This document shows positions 44,610 through 59,200 of a DNA stretch of 64,000 bases, in pieces. This stretch comes from Mesostigma viride. Taxonomy: Eukaryota > Streptophyta > Mesostigmatophyceae > Mesostigmatales > Mesostigmataceae. The notes below the pieces were generated by a model. It made no database searches. It was not told the DNA's origin and saw nothing but the letters and a program-made list of their open reading frames with translations. A program made the translations under genes and the position numbers. Positions within the stretch are counted from its first letter, which is position 1; every line of letters starts with the position of its first letter. Location of the stretch: assembly GCA_009746045.1 (NCBI GenBank), contig RPFO01000123.1, forward strand, positions 479,620-543,619, given 5' to 3'.

Positions 44610-47600
44610 TCATTTGTTGTAAAGCGCAGGCAATACGGTGCCACGATGCGGGCTCTGGTTTGCGCTCCCGCTAGGGGAAGCACCCCCACCCACTCGTTTA
44701 TCTTTACTGTGGGTCCACAAGCCAGGTGGTGCCCCCCCAGTGCCGGGTGCGACCACAGTCCCGCCAATTGCCCCTGGCATGCGGCGTGCTGGGCCGCCAC
44801 TGGTCGGCCTCTGCGTGGGCGCCTTCGCTTGGCTGAAGAGCAGGTCGTTGTTGTCCCGATTGCGCAGCAGCATGTCGAGCTGCTCTGCCTCGAAAATGGC
44901 CTCGCGTGTCTGGATCTTCTGCTCCTTCACCTCATGCTCCAGGCTCTGGATGCGCGCAATGTCCTCGGCACGGGACTCGCGTGCGTCGAAGCGGGCCTTG
45001 ATCTCACGATACCTGCTTGCAACCGTCACGCAGCATGCACGGGTTCGAGGCGACCTCGAACAGGGGGGCGGGGTTCAGTGGCAACACAGAAATGCCGCAA
45101 CACATGTAGGAGCGCATGACCTTGTTCCAGGTAGAAACAATTTCAAAAGCCATATCTGAGGGCTAGACATTTGACCATTCGGACCTTAGCGTGACGTTAG
45201 GCTTATTGTTCTGGCTGCCATTGCCTCGTCAAAATCTTAGTGCACAAGGGGATTTTTTTTTTCGGTGGGTGGCAAGGCGTCAACAATGTGCGCAAGAGAA
45301 GAACTGAAGGGCGTACATTACAGCGCTTCCACCCCTACAGCCTGTGTGCACCGAGTGCCCGCCAACTGCCGCATGACTGCCCAGTGAAATGATTATCAAA
45401 TTCCATACTAACTTTTCTCAAGAATACCGTGCGCGGCCCACCCACCGCTCCTCCAGGTGGCGGTTTGACTCCTCGAGCAGCGCACGCGCGGCCTCGAACG
45501 TGGCGCTCGCGTGGCGCGCCTGCTTCTCGTGCTCCTCCACCAGCTCTGCGCGCTCCTGCCCAAAGCTGCGGTGGAGCGCCTCCACCTGAAGCCGCACACA
45601 CAGGCAAGAGGCCGGGCGGGCACACACAGGCAAGAGGGTGGGATGGGGGTGGCCAACGTCAAGTCAGCCATGGACAGGGTGGCGCAGGGAGGACAGGAAG
45701 TGAAGGGCATGGGTAGGCAGCCGAGGTCCCCAGCATGGAACAATCATGCAGGGCCATACATACCATGCCTGCCCGCCACCCCTCCACGAACCCACCCATC
45801 CTGGCAAGGAAACAGATGCCATGCCGTCTCTGGCATCCCTGTTGACTTCTGTTTTGTAGCAATATCAAGTAACGTGCGTTGTAACGTTCACGTTAAAAGT
45901 TTCGTCGACGGAGCCCATTTTCAGAAGAACCAAGGTTCGAAGAAAGGGCGAAGCCAATTATTGGAGAGGTGCGTGTAAGTGCGGGCGCACCTCAACGATT
46001 TCCATTGGCGTCTACTACTTAGTTAATGGATCTTAGCGCAAAACTCCTGTGTCAGGCAATCACCAGCTCACCGCACGCTCACGGCAAGCGCCAGGACTTA
46101 TGCTTGCGAAGATGCGCAAACTACCCCCCCACACACACGTTTAAGATTGGGGTCTGGCCGACCCAGGGCTGCCATCTTAAACCTGATCAAGTCCAGGGCT
46201 GACGATCTTTAAGTTGAGAGCGGTAGAATCTTAAACCTGACGCCGCATACCTGAGTGCATAATCTGTATCGCATACCACTGACCAGCCATTTGTACCTAC
46301 TCTTCTTCTTCTTTTGCCCAAAACCAGCCCTGCGATCTTAAATCTGAAATTTCATAATCCAGGGTCTCAAGATCTTAAACCTGGGAACCTTAAACGTGGG
46401 GCTGGGGATGTATTTGGATGGATGGATGGATGGATGGATGGATGGATGGATGGATGGATGGATGGATGGATGGATGGATGGATGGATGGATGGATGGATG
46501 GATGGATGGATGGATGGATGGATGGATGGATGGATGGATGGATGGATGGATGGATGGATGGATGGATGGATGGATGGATGGATGGACGGACGGACGGATG
46601 GATGGATGGATAGAAGGAGGGATGGATGCATGGATGGATGGACGGACGGACGGACGGACGGACGGACGGACGGACGGACGGACGGACGGACGGACGGACG
46701 GACGGACGGACGGACGGACGGACGGACGGACGGACGGACGGACGGACGGACGGACGGACGGACGGACGGACGGACGGACGGACGGACGGACGGACGGATG
46801 GATGGATGGATGGATGGGTTACAGTTTGACGTGCTCTTTCCCCAAAATCCTTCAATCTCGTCTTTGTCGTACCATATTGGCCGCAGAGTCAGGATTCTTG
46901 TGCCAACATCCATCGTCCAATAAGTAGACACCAATGGAAATCGTCTCAGCGCGTCCGCTCTTCACGCACCTCTCCATATAAATTGGCTTCGCCCTTTCTT
47001 TGAACCTTTGGTTCTTCTGAAAATGGGCTTCGCCGGACCAATCGTGGCATCTATTGGGTTCCCCCTTATACAGACGAAATCGAGTAGATTGTGATGCTTG
47101 TGGGCAGTTTGTAGCAGCCATGTGGACGTTTCTGGCTTTATCCTCCGTAGCATGCAGGAACATAAACATTCACTGGCATGGGCAGCACCCGGGCAATCAC
47201 CTCCGCTTGGTGTTTCTTTGACATCTCGACCATGCGTCCTTCTGCAGATGCCAGCTGTTGCGCCGCTTGCCGCTCTAGGCTGCAGTGGGGCAATACACCA
47301 CACATGCATACAGGTGGCGGGGGTAGAGCACATGGCAAAACACGATGTGCAGGGAGGTGGTGTGCGTTGGCCAACGGGATTCTTACGCGCGCCTTACGTG
47401 CGCACAGCAGGACACCAGTAGAGAGGGATGCGTGGTCGTGGAACACCCCAAGTCGTGCCATGGTCTGCTCCAAGCACTGGGGAGAAATACAGGGGGAAGC
47501 AAAGGCACGTGGTCCAACAAATCTCAGCCTGCACCTTGATTAATCAGTGCTGTCTCACATATGTGCACTTGATGCTAATGCGGTACGAAAGCGTAGTAAA

Positions 47601-49962
47601 CCCAGACCGGGGTTAACAGAGCGCTACAGCCAGCAAGGCACGCACCCCATTGATTACCTACCACTCCACTTAAGCTCTCTCTAACGAGTGCTGCACCATG
47701 CAATTATCCCCATTAAGCTGCAGGACACTGAAATTCTCTGGTGTTGCGGCAGCAGCTTGCCGCATGCCAAACTGGAGACCATCTTGCTCACCCTCCTTTC
47801 CACGGTACTGATGTGGTTGGACACTTAATGTGCACGCAGGGTGGGTGGGGACCGCTGTGGCAGCGAGGAACCGACAAGCGGAGCAACAAGGGGGCCGGCG
47901 GCGCGGCCGCAGTTGTGGTACTGCCCTTGCCAATGGTGCAGCATCATGATGAAGGCGCGTGCCAAACATTGCGTGCCGCGCGTGCGCACCTGGCGAGTGC
48001 CTGCCGCCCTTCCTCCCGCACATCCTCCAGCGTCTGCAGAAGCCGCTCCTTCTCCGCCTGCGCCTTGGCCTGGTTGTCCTTGAGACGCGCCGCTGCCAGC
48101 TCCTCCGTCTCACGCAGCTTCTGCTGGCTCCTGCAAACCGTTCCCAGTGGAACCCGGGACCAGCGCGACACACGACCCACCCACGAACACGCACGAGCAC
48201 CCACATGCCAACACACACGGGAAGGATCAGGCGCACGGTGCACAGAGGGGCGAAGGGTGGGAGGGGACACCAGGGAGCGGTGGCGAACGGCATGTGCTAT
48301 ACCGTCATCATCAGCCTCCGTGTTTGCAAGCGCACTTCGATCTTCGGGCCTCAAAACCGAACTGATGTGGCGGTGCAAGTGCATGCGCAAGCATTGCTGG
48401 TCAAAGGAGCGGGCACCAGATCTTTCCCAGGAATCTCCTGGCACCCGCGTGCTGTTTGGCTCCCGCTTACCACCCCTCCGGACTTATTGTAAACGCAGAT
48501 AGTTGACAAGAAGGCTGCGACATGGGCCTCTTAACACTGCTGGCCCTGTCGTACTTGCATTGTAAACATGCAAACTGTCCTGGACTCGCAGGCATGCATG
48601 CGCCCTCGTTAGGTTATGTTACCAATCTAGATAGAGATGAATAGACATAGAGAGTCAGAGACAACGGCAACAAAGGGCACTGCATGACCAGGAGTCCAGT
48701 CTCTCCTCGCACCGCTCAAGTCAGAAAATGCATTGCACCAAGAAGTATCGCACAGCAGCCGCACCAGCAAGCTGGTTGGCAACAAGGCGGTGTCCTACGT
48801 CATGACCTATGTGTGCCGCATGATGTAGAGTCCACTCACTCGGCATGCGCCTTGTTGAGGGCTGTCTCCGCGCGCTCTTCAGCCTCCTGGACGCGGATGT
48901 CAGCGCGCCGCATGAGCTCCTTGACCGCGCGCGCGTGCTCCTGCGTGCAATTCCGAGGGGAGGGGACCGTAGAGGGTGCACGCACCGCCGCGAGCCCACG
49001 TGCACGCCCACGGCCATGACAGGGGACCGCAGGCACAACATAGGTTTACTGGAAGCCGCTGGCATACACAATATAATGCACAGGCTTACACAGTACAATG
49101 CACACCGAAAGGTAGCAATAACGGCCATGCGCCACCATTGCAAGGAAAGGCACCAAACCTGCCATTTTCCGGCACACTGCTTTCAAGCATGCAGAAAAGC
49201 AAGCACATGACTGCCACTTCTCAGAGGGAAAAGGCAGTAGCCTGCCAGCGGCGGAGCAGAGGCGCTCCCTTGAAGAGGCACGCATGCTTGCCTGGTCACT
49301 ACAGCGACATATGCAGAGCCCATGCCCGAGGTGTGTGCTGCCACCTGCAACAAGCCCAGGGGAAACAACCTTCTGGCATGCGCGGCAGCTAAACGAATGG
49401 TGACCACGCACCGTCTTTGCTCTCACTTCCACCACCCTCCTCGGTTGCCTTTTGTTCCTTGAGCAGCCACCCACCTCCTCCTCCTTTGCCTCTGTGCCTT
49501 GAACAGCCACCCACCCACGCCTTTGCTCTCTCTCTCTCTTCCACCCACCTCCTCCTCTGCCTATTGTTCCTCGAGCAGCTATCCACCTCCTCCTTTGCCC
49601 TCTGTTCCTTGAGCAGCCACCCAACCCCTCCTCCTTTGCCTTTTGTTCCTTGAGCAGCCACCCACCTCTTCCTCCTTTGCCTTCTGTTCCTTGAGCAGCT
49701 TGGCCTCCACCTCCAGCGCGGCGATCTGCGTGCGCGCGGCCGCCTCCGCCTCGGCCGCCTTCTGCTTGAGACGCGCCACCTCGGCCGCCGCTTGCTCCCG
49801 CAGTGATGTCATCGTGGCCTCGTGGTGGCGCTTCGCCTGGCGTGCCATGCCGCCCATGGTGGTGTTCGTGTTGTCGTGGTGATGCCCGTTGTTGCCGCGA
49901 TGGTTGAGTAGGCACAGCGCAGACAAGAAAAACGAAAACGCGTGTTGTGTTGTCAGTCACTG

Positions 49963-50028
<66 letters not shown>

Positions 50029-53000
50029 GGGGCACGATGCCGTGCCATGCCACACGCAGCGCCATCCAATTACGGGCACTACGGCTAGAGCTCGCACCCA
50101 GTTCGACAACTCTTGGGGAAACACCAAGAAGGCCAGCAGATAGATCACCGGAAATACGTGCGGCACCAAAGCGTCCACCGGCAGCCGATAGCGACCACCG
50201 GCAGATCTTACCTGCCCACCGTCATTGTCTCGTTGGCAAGCATCACGGGGGGGTCAGGGGGCGATACTCAAGTTAGGGTTCCCGCGCGGGCAGGTCAATG
50301 GGTGAATGGCGTTCATAGGATCCAAGGAGGGATCCGGGGGGAGGGGGAGGCAACCCAACCAACGTGGCCAGCGAGCCCACACCATATGTGAAACCCCACC
50401 CAGGAGGGACGGCCAGCATGACCACGCAATACCACGCCCGTGCCCACGCATGGCCCACCTCTGCCAGCTCGCGCTTCCGTACGGCCTCCGCCTCCGCCCT
50501 GGCCTCGACCACGCGGCGCTCTCCCTCCGCCTGCACCTCGGCCACCTGCTGGCGCACAGCTTCCGCTTCATTGGCTGCTGCCCCCCGCAAGCTGTCCAGC
50601 TCTGCCCGGTGGCGCCGCTCCGCCTGAGGGTGCACGCGGACAAGGACCACAGATGACCACAAAACGACGACCACGGAACGAGCATGGCAACAAGCGATGA
50701 GGACTTAGCAAAGGGGGTAGAGGCGGGTGGGACAGGAAGAAGGGGGGAAGAGGCGGATGCGGTGGTGTGCAGGCAGCATGGTGTACCGCCAGGATCAGGA
50801 AAAGAGAGAGGGTTCCTTCCGACAAAGGAAACAGCGATGCATGCGCTGCGAAGACAAGGGGTTGGATGCTGGTCCGAGCACCCAAGAGAATTGGGACATG
50901 GACACTAGATTGGTTGCCACATCCACGTAATGGCGATGATTTCCACTTGGGAAAAAGGATGCACTCAACCATAACGCCCGTGGAATCTCAGCAGTCAGCA
51001 TCCTAGTGGACTCGCAGGTCACTGAACAGAGAATTATCATGTGGGTGCCATGTCTGGCCAATTATAGGTCAATTACTTCCGCATCATAACCTTGTGGCCC
51101 ATGCTCTACAAGCTTCCCATGGCAACGGCGCTCTCTCCCAATGTCGCTACCCCTGCGCCGGCCATGCTGCATTCACGACGGGATGCATGCAGGCACAAAT
51201 TTAAAAAATGGACAGTAAAAAAGGTTAAGTCGAAGGCAAAAAGGCCAGTGGCGCATTACCTCTGCCAGCAGCGCGTCCTTCTCCGCCTGCATCGCCTCCA
51301 TGTCTCCCAGCAGCTTGGCCTTCTGCTTCTCCACCTCCTGCAACCAGTATGTGTGTGTGTGGTGAGGAGGGAGGGGACCATGGTTCATGATCAGGAGGGG
51401 AGGCGTGCACAGACATATCTGCACAATGGATGCCAGCACAAGGGATGCAACATCTTCATGCCAACAGCGACATACTTGGTCTATCGATGGACCCGCGCTG
51501 TCGTTACCAGCTCATCTGCACCTGGCCCAACACCTATTCGCGGTACTGGCTCATGCTCACCTGCACCTGTCCTTGCAGCTCCGCCACCTCCTGCTTGGCC
51601 GCTTCCAGCTCCTTGCTGTCCGCAGCCGCCTGCGCAATCTCCATTGACTTCTGTGCCGCCGCCTGCGCCGCCGTGATCTGCTGCTCCAGCGTCGCCACCT
51701 GTTCCATGTGCAGATAGTCCCAGGAGGCAGAGAGTGGCACACAACAAAGCACAGGAAGTGAGATCAGACAATTTCTTAACGAACACAGTCGCGCCAGGGC
51801 AGGCACGCATTGAAAATTCAAGGCGGGACTGCAAGTTCTGCCCAGCCTTGTCCTGCACGCTTCAGGTGTCTTGGGCCGAAGGCAGACCATGCTGAAGTGC
51901 CACGAGGCCATGCACACCGTGCTTCGCTGTCCGTGGCGAGCGAAGGAATTGTGTAGGATATATCTAAAATCTGGCAAGAGCAGGCAGATGGTGCACACCG
52001 AGGAAGGTGACGCAAAGTGCAAGAATCAGCATGCTGGATGGCGCGCCAGAAGCTCAGGCGCTAGGGAGAGTAGAAGCCTGCCCAAGTAAATAAAAATAAA
52101 GAAAAAGCCTCCTCCAAACTAGGGTGACAACTGCCGGTGTGTGATGCATTGGGTGAGACAAAACGATACGATACACCGCATCACAACACATGTCTGTACA
52201 ATACAATAGTATGCATCATCCCACCTTCTTGCGCAGCTTGTCGCTCTGCTCCTCGGCCTGCGTCGCCGCGAGCTTGGCCTTGCCAATCTCCGCCTCCAGC
52301 GTCTTGATCTGGCGCAAGCCACGCAGATAGGGGCCACCGAGAGAGGGGTACGGGAGTGCAGGCAACATGAGGCAACGCGAGGGAGGCCATGCGAGGGAGC
52401 CGGAGCATGGGCAAGCAGTTACCGCAAACACAGGGTGTGACACACACCACGCGCACAAGGCAGCAGGGAAATAGGGATGGGCATGGCTACCTCCCTTGTC
52501 TTTTTCACCACCCTCTTCACACACACACCCTCTTCTGCCATCAAGGTCGCAGGCCAGAGCGACCCCCCTGCTTGTCCACAGCTGCAGCGGGGCATGCACA
52601 TCTTCTAAACGCAAGGCATGCCGCGCTCAAACAACACGTCAACCAGACGCCTGACGTGCACAAACCTCCATCACTGAAGCAGTTTCTGCATGCCGCCGCC
52701 ATTCTTGCTCAGCACCTGGACGCGCAAACGTTTTCTTAAAGCTCAAATAATGTAGTCCGCTTTGAACTCCCCGTCAAGGGCATCGGCACGACATGCCAAG
52801 CGTGCTGGTGCGCGAGTGGCCTCGTACCTGCGTCTGGAACTGGGCCTTGCTGGCGTCATGCTCCTTCTTCTCGGCTTCTGCTTTCTTCTGCCACTTCTGG
52901 ATGTCCTTCTCCTTCTCCGACAGCCCCTTCTGAAGCCCACGCTCCTTCTCCTCCAGCGCTTGCCTAGCCACATCGGGAGATGGGTAAGAACGCTAGGGAC

Positions 53001-53209
53001 AGTGAAGATGAGCTAGGCACACTGCACGCGAGGATGGCGAAGCACCCGATTTACATACTGCGATATCACTCTCACCCACACTTGATTCGCCCACCATCCT
53101 CTGCTTCCACCCCAGTACACCATCTTCCCCCCCCTTCTCGGACCATTGCGCCTTTTCACTCCCGTTCCACTCACGGCCGCATCCCCCCCCCCCCCCCCTC
53201 AACGCGCCA

Positions 53210-53275
<66 letters not shown>

Positions 53276-56200
53276 TCACCCGCCCCTATTACCCCAACCA
53301 GCACTCACTGCGCTGCCTCCCCCCCTTACCTCACTGAATCATCTCCCCCCCCCCTCACTCACTGCGCCATCTCCCCCCCTCATTCACTGCGCCATCTCCA
53401 CCCCCTCATTCACTGCACCATCTCCCCCCCTCATTCACTGCGCCATCTCCCCCCCTCACTCACTGCGCCATCTCCCCCCCTCATTCACTGCGCCATCTCC
53501 ACCCCCTCATTCACTGCACCATCTCCCCCCCTCACTCACTGCGCCATCTCAAGCTCTTTCTTGCGCGCCTTCTCCTTCTCCTCCATGTCCTTCTGCAGCC
53601 GCTGGATCTCTGCGTTCTTGCCCTTCATCGCCTCGTCCAGCTCCTGCAGGCACAAGGGACGAACGGCCGTAAGGGCACACGGGGGAACAGACACAAGAGG
53701 GTGGGGGGCGGAAGGGGGGGGGGAGCGAGAGGGGGGAATGGCAGAGAGGTGGTTGGACAAGTACGGCCAGGGAAGCACGATGAGCGTGAGGTGAGGGGAG
53801 CAGAAGATGAGGACCAGGGCATGCCAGCCATTTCCTGGTAAAGGAGCCACACAGACCTCATCGTGGCCATGGCAGTGGCTAGAGCGACACACGCGGACAT
53901 GCGCTATGCCTCTTCCTCTTCCTCCCTGACCGTCCCTTGCGTCCTGTCCTGTCCGCCCCTTGGGAGCATGCAACCGTGGGTTTGGGCCGTACACATGGGT
54001 TTTACAGGCCCACCAGCATCACCACGGTGATCCACCAGCCAGTCATGCCATGATGGCAGACCCACGCGGCAGGTGAGGCTGCAAACGATGCATCAAACAT
54101 GGGGCTCTTTGTAACTCATTGTCCCAAGGTGAGGGCCAGCATGCGCGCACCCGTCCAACCATTGGCCCTACTTTTTGAACATCACATGCACGCATGATGC
54201 AAACATGGGCACACGCACGCACGCGTGGATAGATATGTCCACCACCATGATTGTGCCACCGCCCCACGGGCATTGCGGGATGCGTATCACGCGGGCGGGG
54301 GGCGGGGGCCAATAAAAGGGGCACAGTGGAGGGTGACACACGATGTTGTGGCGCATGCACCCACAAAGGGCGCCACGCAGGAGAATGCAGCCGGCCGCAC
54401 GCACCGTCTGGCAGACCTCCGCCGCCAGCGCGGCCGCATTGATGCTGACCTCCCCCTCGTTGACCACCGCGTGCGTCTCTATTCGCATCGCGCGCGACGC
54501 AAACTCGAGCGTGCTGCGGAGAGGGGAGAGGACAAAAGAACGAAAGGGTACCCAACGCAGGCAAAGGGAGGAAGAAAGGGGGCGGCAGACAGAGGAAAGA
54601 GGGTGGGAGAAAAACGCAGATGGGAGAAATGGGGAGCATTCACGATACGAATTCCAACTGGTCTACGCGAGCAATGGCAAGCATCTAAAGCAGAGGCCCC
54701 CTTGTGCAGAATGTATCGGGGCTGCAGAGAGGTGCAACCATGTTGATAAGGAACCGCCAAAACACCATTTTTCTGTATCGCAGAATGCCTAGTTCCACGG
54801 TGAATGCCGACGCCATACACCTCCTCGGTTTCCCTATGCGACCCCAGCCAACAAGTACGGAAACCAACCCCTTTGATGTGCGCTTCACGATGTGACAGCC
54901 GGGGCGAGCGGCTGCTGGTATACACAAGCACATCTAGCAATGTGCGGGGCTGCCACTGCCAGCTCGCAAGGCATTCTGTTTGATATCCAACTGTCGAGCA
55001 ACACGGGTTGCCACGTCATGACGACTGCGGCTGCTCACTTGATGGTCTCCCCGATTGAGTCGTGCGCGGGGCTAAGGCAGACGAGCAGGCTGGTCTTGCA
55101 GTTGCCGCCCACGCTGTCTTCCAGGATGCGCGTGAGCTTGCTGTCGCGAAAGGGGACGTGCTTTTTCTTCGACGCGAGCGCCTGCGGTGGGGCCGATAGG
55201 TGAGGCCGTGAGGCAGTGCCGCAAGGGAGCGAAAACCATAATGAGGCACCATCACGGTAAAGCGCCCAGCACGGGGCAGCGGCTGGGAGGTGTAGTGGAA
55301 AGCTAGGCATGGTGAGTAGCGAGGATAAAGGGCAGGGACCATGGGTGGGGTGGGGGGCAAGCGGAGAAAGTCGCTGCCCTCGAGGGCAGGCCATGGTGAG
55401 GCCGCTCACAAAATCACTCTGATAAGCTTACGACAACATGCCAAGGACGGGGTGTTTTCCCGGCGAAATTGCAAGCAGCCGTGGGAGTGCAAGTGATGGC
55501 CGCGTGGCACTGCCAGCAGCGGGGGACAGACACCATGGCATCGCAATCCACAAGCACAAAAGAGAGGAGTGTGGGCCAGGCGCCACCCACCCACACAAAC
55601 ACAGGCAGACACGACTCCCCAGCAAAGAATCTCTTGTTTGCAGCATGGGGTTACAGTTCGATAAAACAAGAAATGTCTTCTGTCCCAATTCCCAGGTGGA
55701 ATCCCTCCTCTCAACCTCTCCGCCTGCACGTCATCACACTTGTGCGCCAATTGCCAAACCAGCGGGCTAGTGGCGCCGCGGATAAGAACGCCGCACCTCA
55801 CCTGCACAACATTGCCGAACGCCAGCAGTGATGCGTTGATGTTTGTGGCCTCCTTGAACGCCTGGCCCGTCACACCACTCTTCTTGGTGCGCTCACTGCA
55901 TGTGTATGAGTGGGCAGCGGGCAGTGGGCAGTGGGCAGTTGGCAGTGGGTAGTGGGCAGTGGGCATTGGGCACTGGGCAGTGGGCATTGGACATTGGGCA
56001 TTGGGCATCGGGTATTGGGCATTGGGCATTGGGCATTGGGCATTGGGCATTGGGCATTGGGCATTGGGCATTGGGCATTGGGCATTGGGCATTGGGCATT
56101 GGGCATTGGGCATTGGGCATTGGGCATTGGGCATTGGGCAGTGGGCAGTGGGCATTGGGCAGTGGGCATTGAGCAATGGGCAGTGGGCAGTGGGCAGTGG

Positions 56201-59200
56201 GCAGGGTGGCGTGTCGGGGAAGCAGGACCGCTCATCAACGTGCCCAAGCGGAGCCAGGCATGTATCGATGCGATGGGGAGCAACTGAAGAGGAGCGCGGA
56301 TGATGGGGGGACCTACCGTAAAATCCGACGACATGGCTTGCAAAACATATACAGGCATTGGGTGCTCACGATGCTGTGTGGAAAGCAGCGGCAACACATG
56401 CCACCGCGTGGCACCTGAGAGTTTGCTTGATACTTTGGGGTAAGACACACCACAAGGCAGCGCAAGCGCAATCTGTCCCAGCACCTCAGCATGGCCTTCC
56501 CGCTGGTCGCTCCTTTACCTGCCTGTCACCATCGTCCTGTGGTGAATGACCCATACCCACGACCGCAGCACCCGGAAAGAAGCACCACACCAACGTAATA
56601 TGGGCGCAAGGGTGACACCATTGTGAACCCACATGGCAGGTGGTCCATTCAGCCATCACCCCTCAAACACTTGCCCGCCATCCCGCGTGCCTCGCTCCTT
56701 GCTCACCTTCCTGCCAGGTCCACCACGGTGAGCTTGCCGAACGTGGCCGTCACGCGCTCGCCCTCCTCGCCCTTGGCGCGCTTCATGATGCGGAACTGGA
56801 ACACCGCGTGAGACCTGTGGCAAAAGACCAGGCACGCAGCCGTGGAAGGGGGGGGGGAGCGATCAGTTGGCTGGCAAAGGGTGGAAGAAGGGGGTGAACC
56901 CCACTTGCCAGATGCCAGCTGATGGGATGGCTGTCGGCTGATCGCATGAGGACCGCCACAGCTCTAGACGACTCTCCCAAAGAAGAAGCGTCAACGATAC
57001 TTGTCCCGTGAGCCAGCAGGCCACCCTAGCTACCCCAAGTCTTGCCATCCATGACTGGAAAATGCACATTCCCATCAGGCCTAGAAAAGCACGTGCGGTG
57101 ATCTACTGCCTCTCAGCTTGCCCACCTCGGGACTGCATTTAAATCGTCATCACCGCGGGGTACCCACAACCACACCCCAAGCACGCCCACAAGTGTAAGC
57201 CAGCCTGACTACCCACTGTGTGCCCACCGCTACGCTCTCAACGCAGTATTTATTGTGCGCCCATCCCAAACATCATCTAGGTATCCCAGCACAACATGAT
57301 AACCCCCACTATCACCAGCACTGGCCGCGGCACATTCAATGGCTGCATGCTCAACCCGAGCTCGCCGCTACGCCCCCTAAAAAACGGTGCGCTCACCACA
57401 GGCTGCCTTCTCACCCCACTATCGCTACCGCCTCCAGCGTGCTCACCGCGAGGATGCTTTGTTCATCTTGGTCTCGGCGTACACCAGGTTGGAGCGCCCC
57501 TTCTGGAACAGCTTCATCAGGTCGTCCGGCGTCTTGACAGGGATCATGGACAAGCCCTCCACCGTGCCGCCCGTCTTCATCGACAGGTTCTTGCCCGCTG
57601 TAGGGTCGTCCACCAGCAGGTCATCGATTTGCTCGTTGTAGATCTGGGGGAGGGGGAGGGGGGGGGGGTGATGGGGGGAAGGCAGCATCAGGTGCAACCA
57701 CACAGGATTGAGTGTGGGATGGCAGGTTCAGGGGACGGTGGGCCAACACACGATGCTGCCTGGTCACTCACACGTGGACCATGAAACAGCCAAGATTAAC
57801 GGGGTGACGACTCTATGCAAGCCAGCACAGCACAGCACACCAGGATGAGAGGACCGTGATGTGGACTAGCCACTGGGTGTGGACAAGCCAGCGGGAAAAG
57901 ACACGCGTCACGTTGTTGCATGGGCAACAGCTTGGTCACGGCGCTACCTTCTCCAGTGAATGCGCGCGTTAGGCGCTTCCCATATCTCACAGCGCTAGCT
58001 ATGCACGCGATACCCATGCAATGCACGAGGCACCCCCATGCGAGGGGTTGGCCGCGTGACAATGACTGCCCTTGCCAGGGACAGGAAGGCAGCGTGGCAC
58101 CCACCCTCGCGCAAGAGTATACGGCGTTGGTTCCCCTGGGAGGCTGTTCACCAGGGCGGGCCAACACTGCGTGCGCAAGTGCAAGGGGCTCACCTGGAAC
58201 ATGGACGCAGACACGGTGAAGACATGCTTGGTGTCGGCCGCGATGTGCACAAACAGCGCGGCCACCAGGCGCGGCAACAGGCCCGCCTCGCTGGGGCTGC
58301 CGCCGCCACTGTTGAGCAGCGAGTGGGTCTTGCCGCTGCCTGTCTGGCCGTATGCGAGGATGGAGCCATTAAAGCCTTTAAGCACATCCCTGCGGCAGGG
58401 GCAGCCGCCACATCACCAAGCAGCCATGGCGCCCGCGTGGGGGATGGGGTTGGGGGGGGAGATGGGGGGAAATCGTAAGCAACATGGAGAGGCACAGGGG
58501 CGATGACACGGACGCGACCAAGAGACAAGGAGAAACGAGGCAACGAAAGATGTACAGGCAGGGTTGACAACTGTCGCCGTACACATCGCAGGCAACGCAC
58601 GCCGTACAAACCATCATGTTATGCTGACGGTGGCGTCAGTATACCGGTCTGACGAAACAGCAACACAACCAGCGTGCCAAGGCGGTGGGTGCGGGGGGCA
58701 CGGGGCATGCAGCCTGAAATCGCCAGCAGCTACATGCAACCACGCCATCTGCTATACATTTGGATGGTCCTCATGAAGAGTATGGCGCCAGAAGATACCG
58801 AGGCATTATAAAACCCACTAAATGACCGTCCCAGGCGCTGAAGCAGAAGATCTGGGCCATTGGCACCCTGCTCATAACAGGGTTCACCGTGAGATGCTGC
58901 CAAGTCGTACAGAGTAGCATGAAGCAGCAGCGAAGTGCTTGATCAACTGGACATGCCCTCATAAGGCTCCAAGGCTCCAACCCTGGCGCCACAATGACAT
59001 CAGTTCCCGAATCCCCAATTTTTACTCCCTTGTCCGGGGCATTTGGCTTCAGCTTACTACACAGATTATGAGCCTGGGCGCTGCTCCTTGAGACTACCCC
59101 AAAAGCACGATCTCAAACTTCTTTTAACCCATAGCCCGGAAACAGTTCGATATATCGAACTGTTTGACCCCCGGTGGCGCGGCGCTCAGTTCCCGGAGCG

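Noticed and set aside
46314-46934. Long open frames of WMDG, TDGR or PSVR repeats on both strands
   Set aside because: Pure translation of the GGAT/GGAC satellite in several frames.
55870-56484. Open frames of GIGHWAL and PMPNAQC repeats
   Set aside because: Products of the 7-bp satellite in a kinesin intron.
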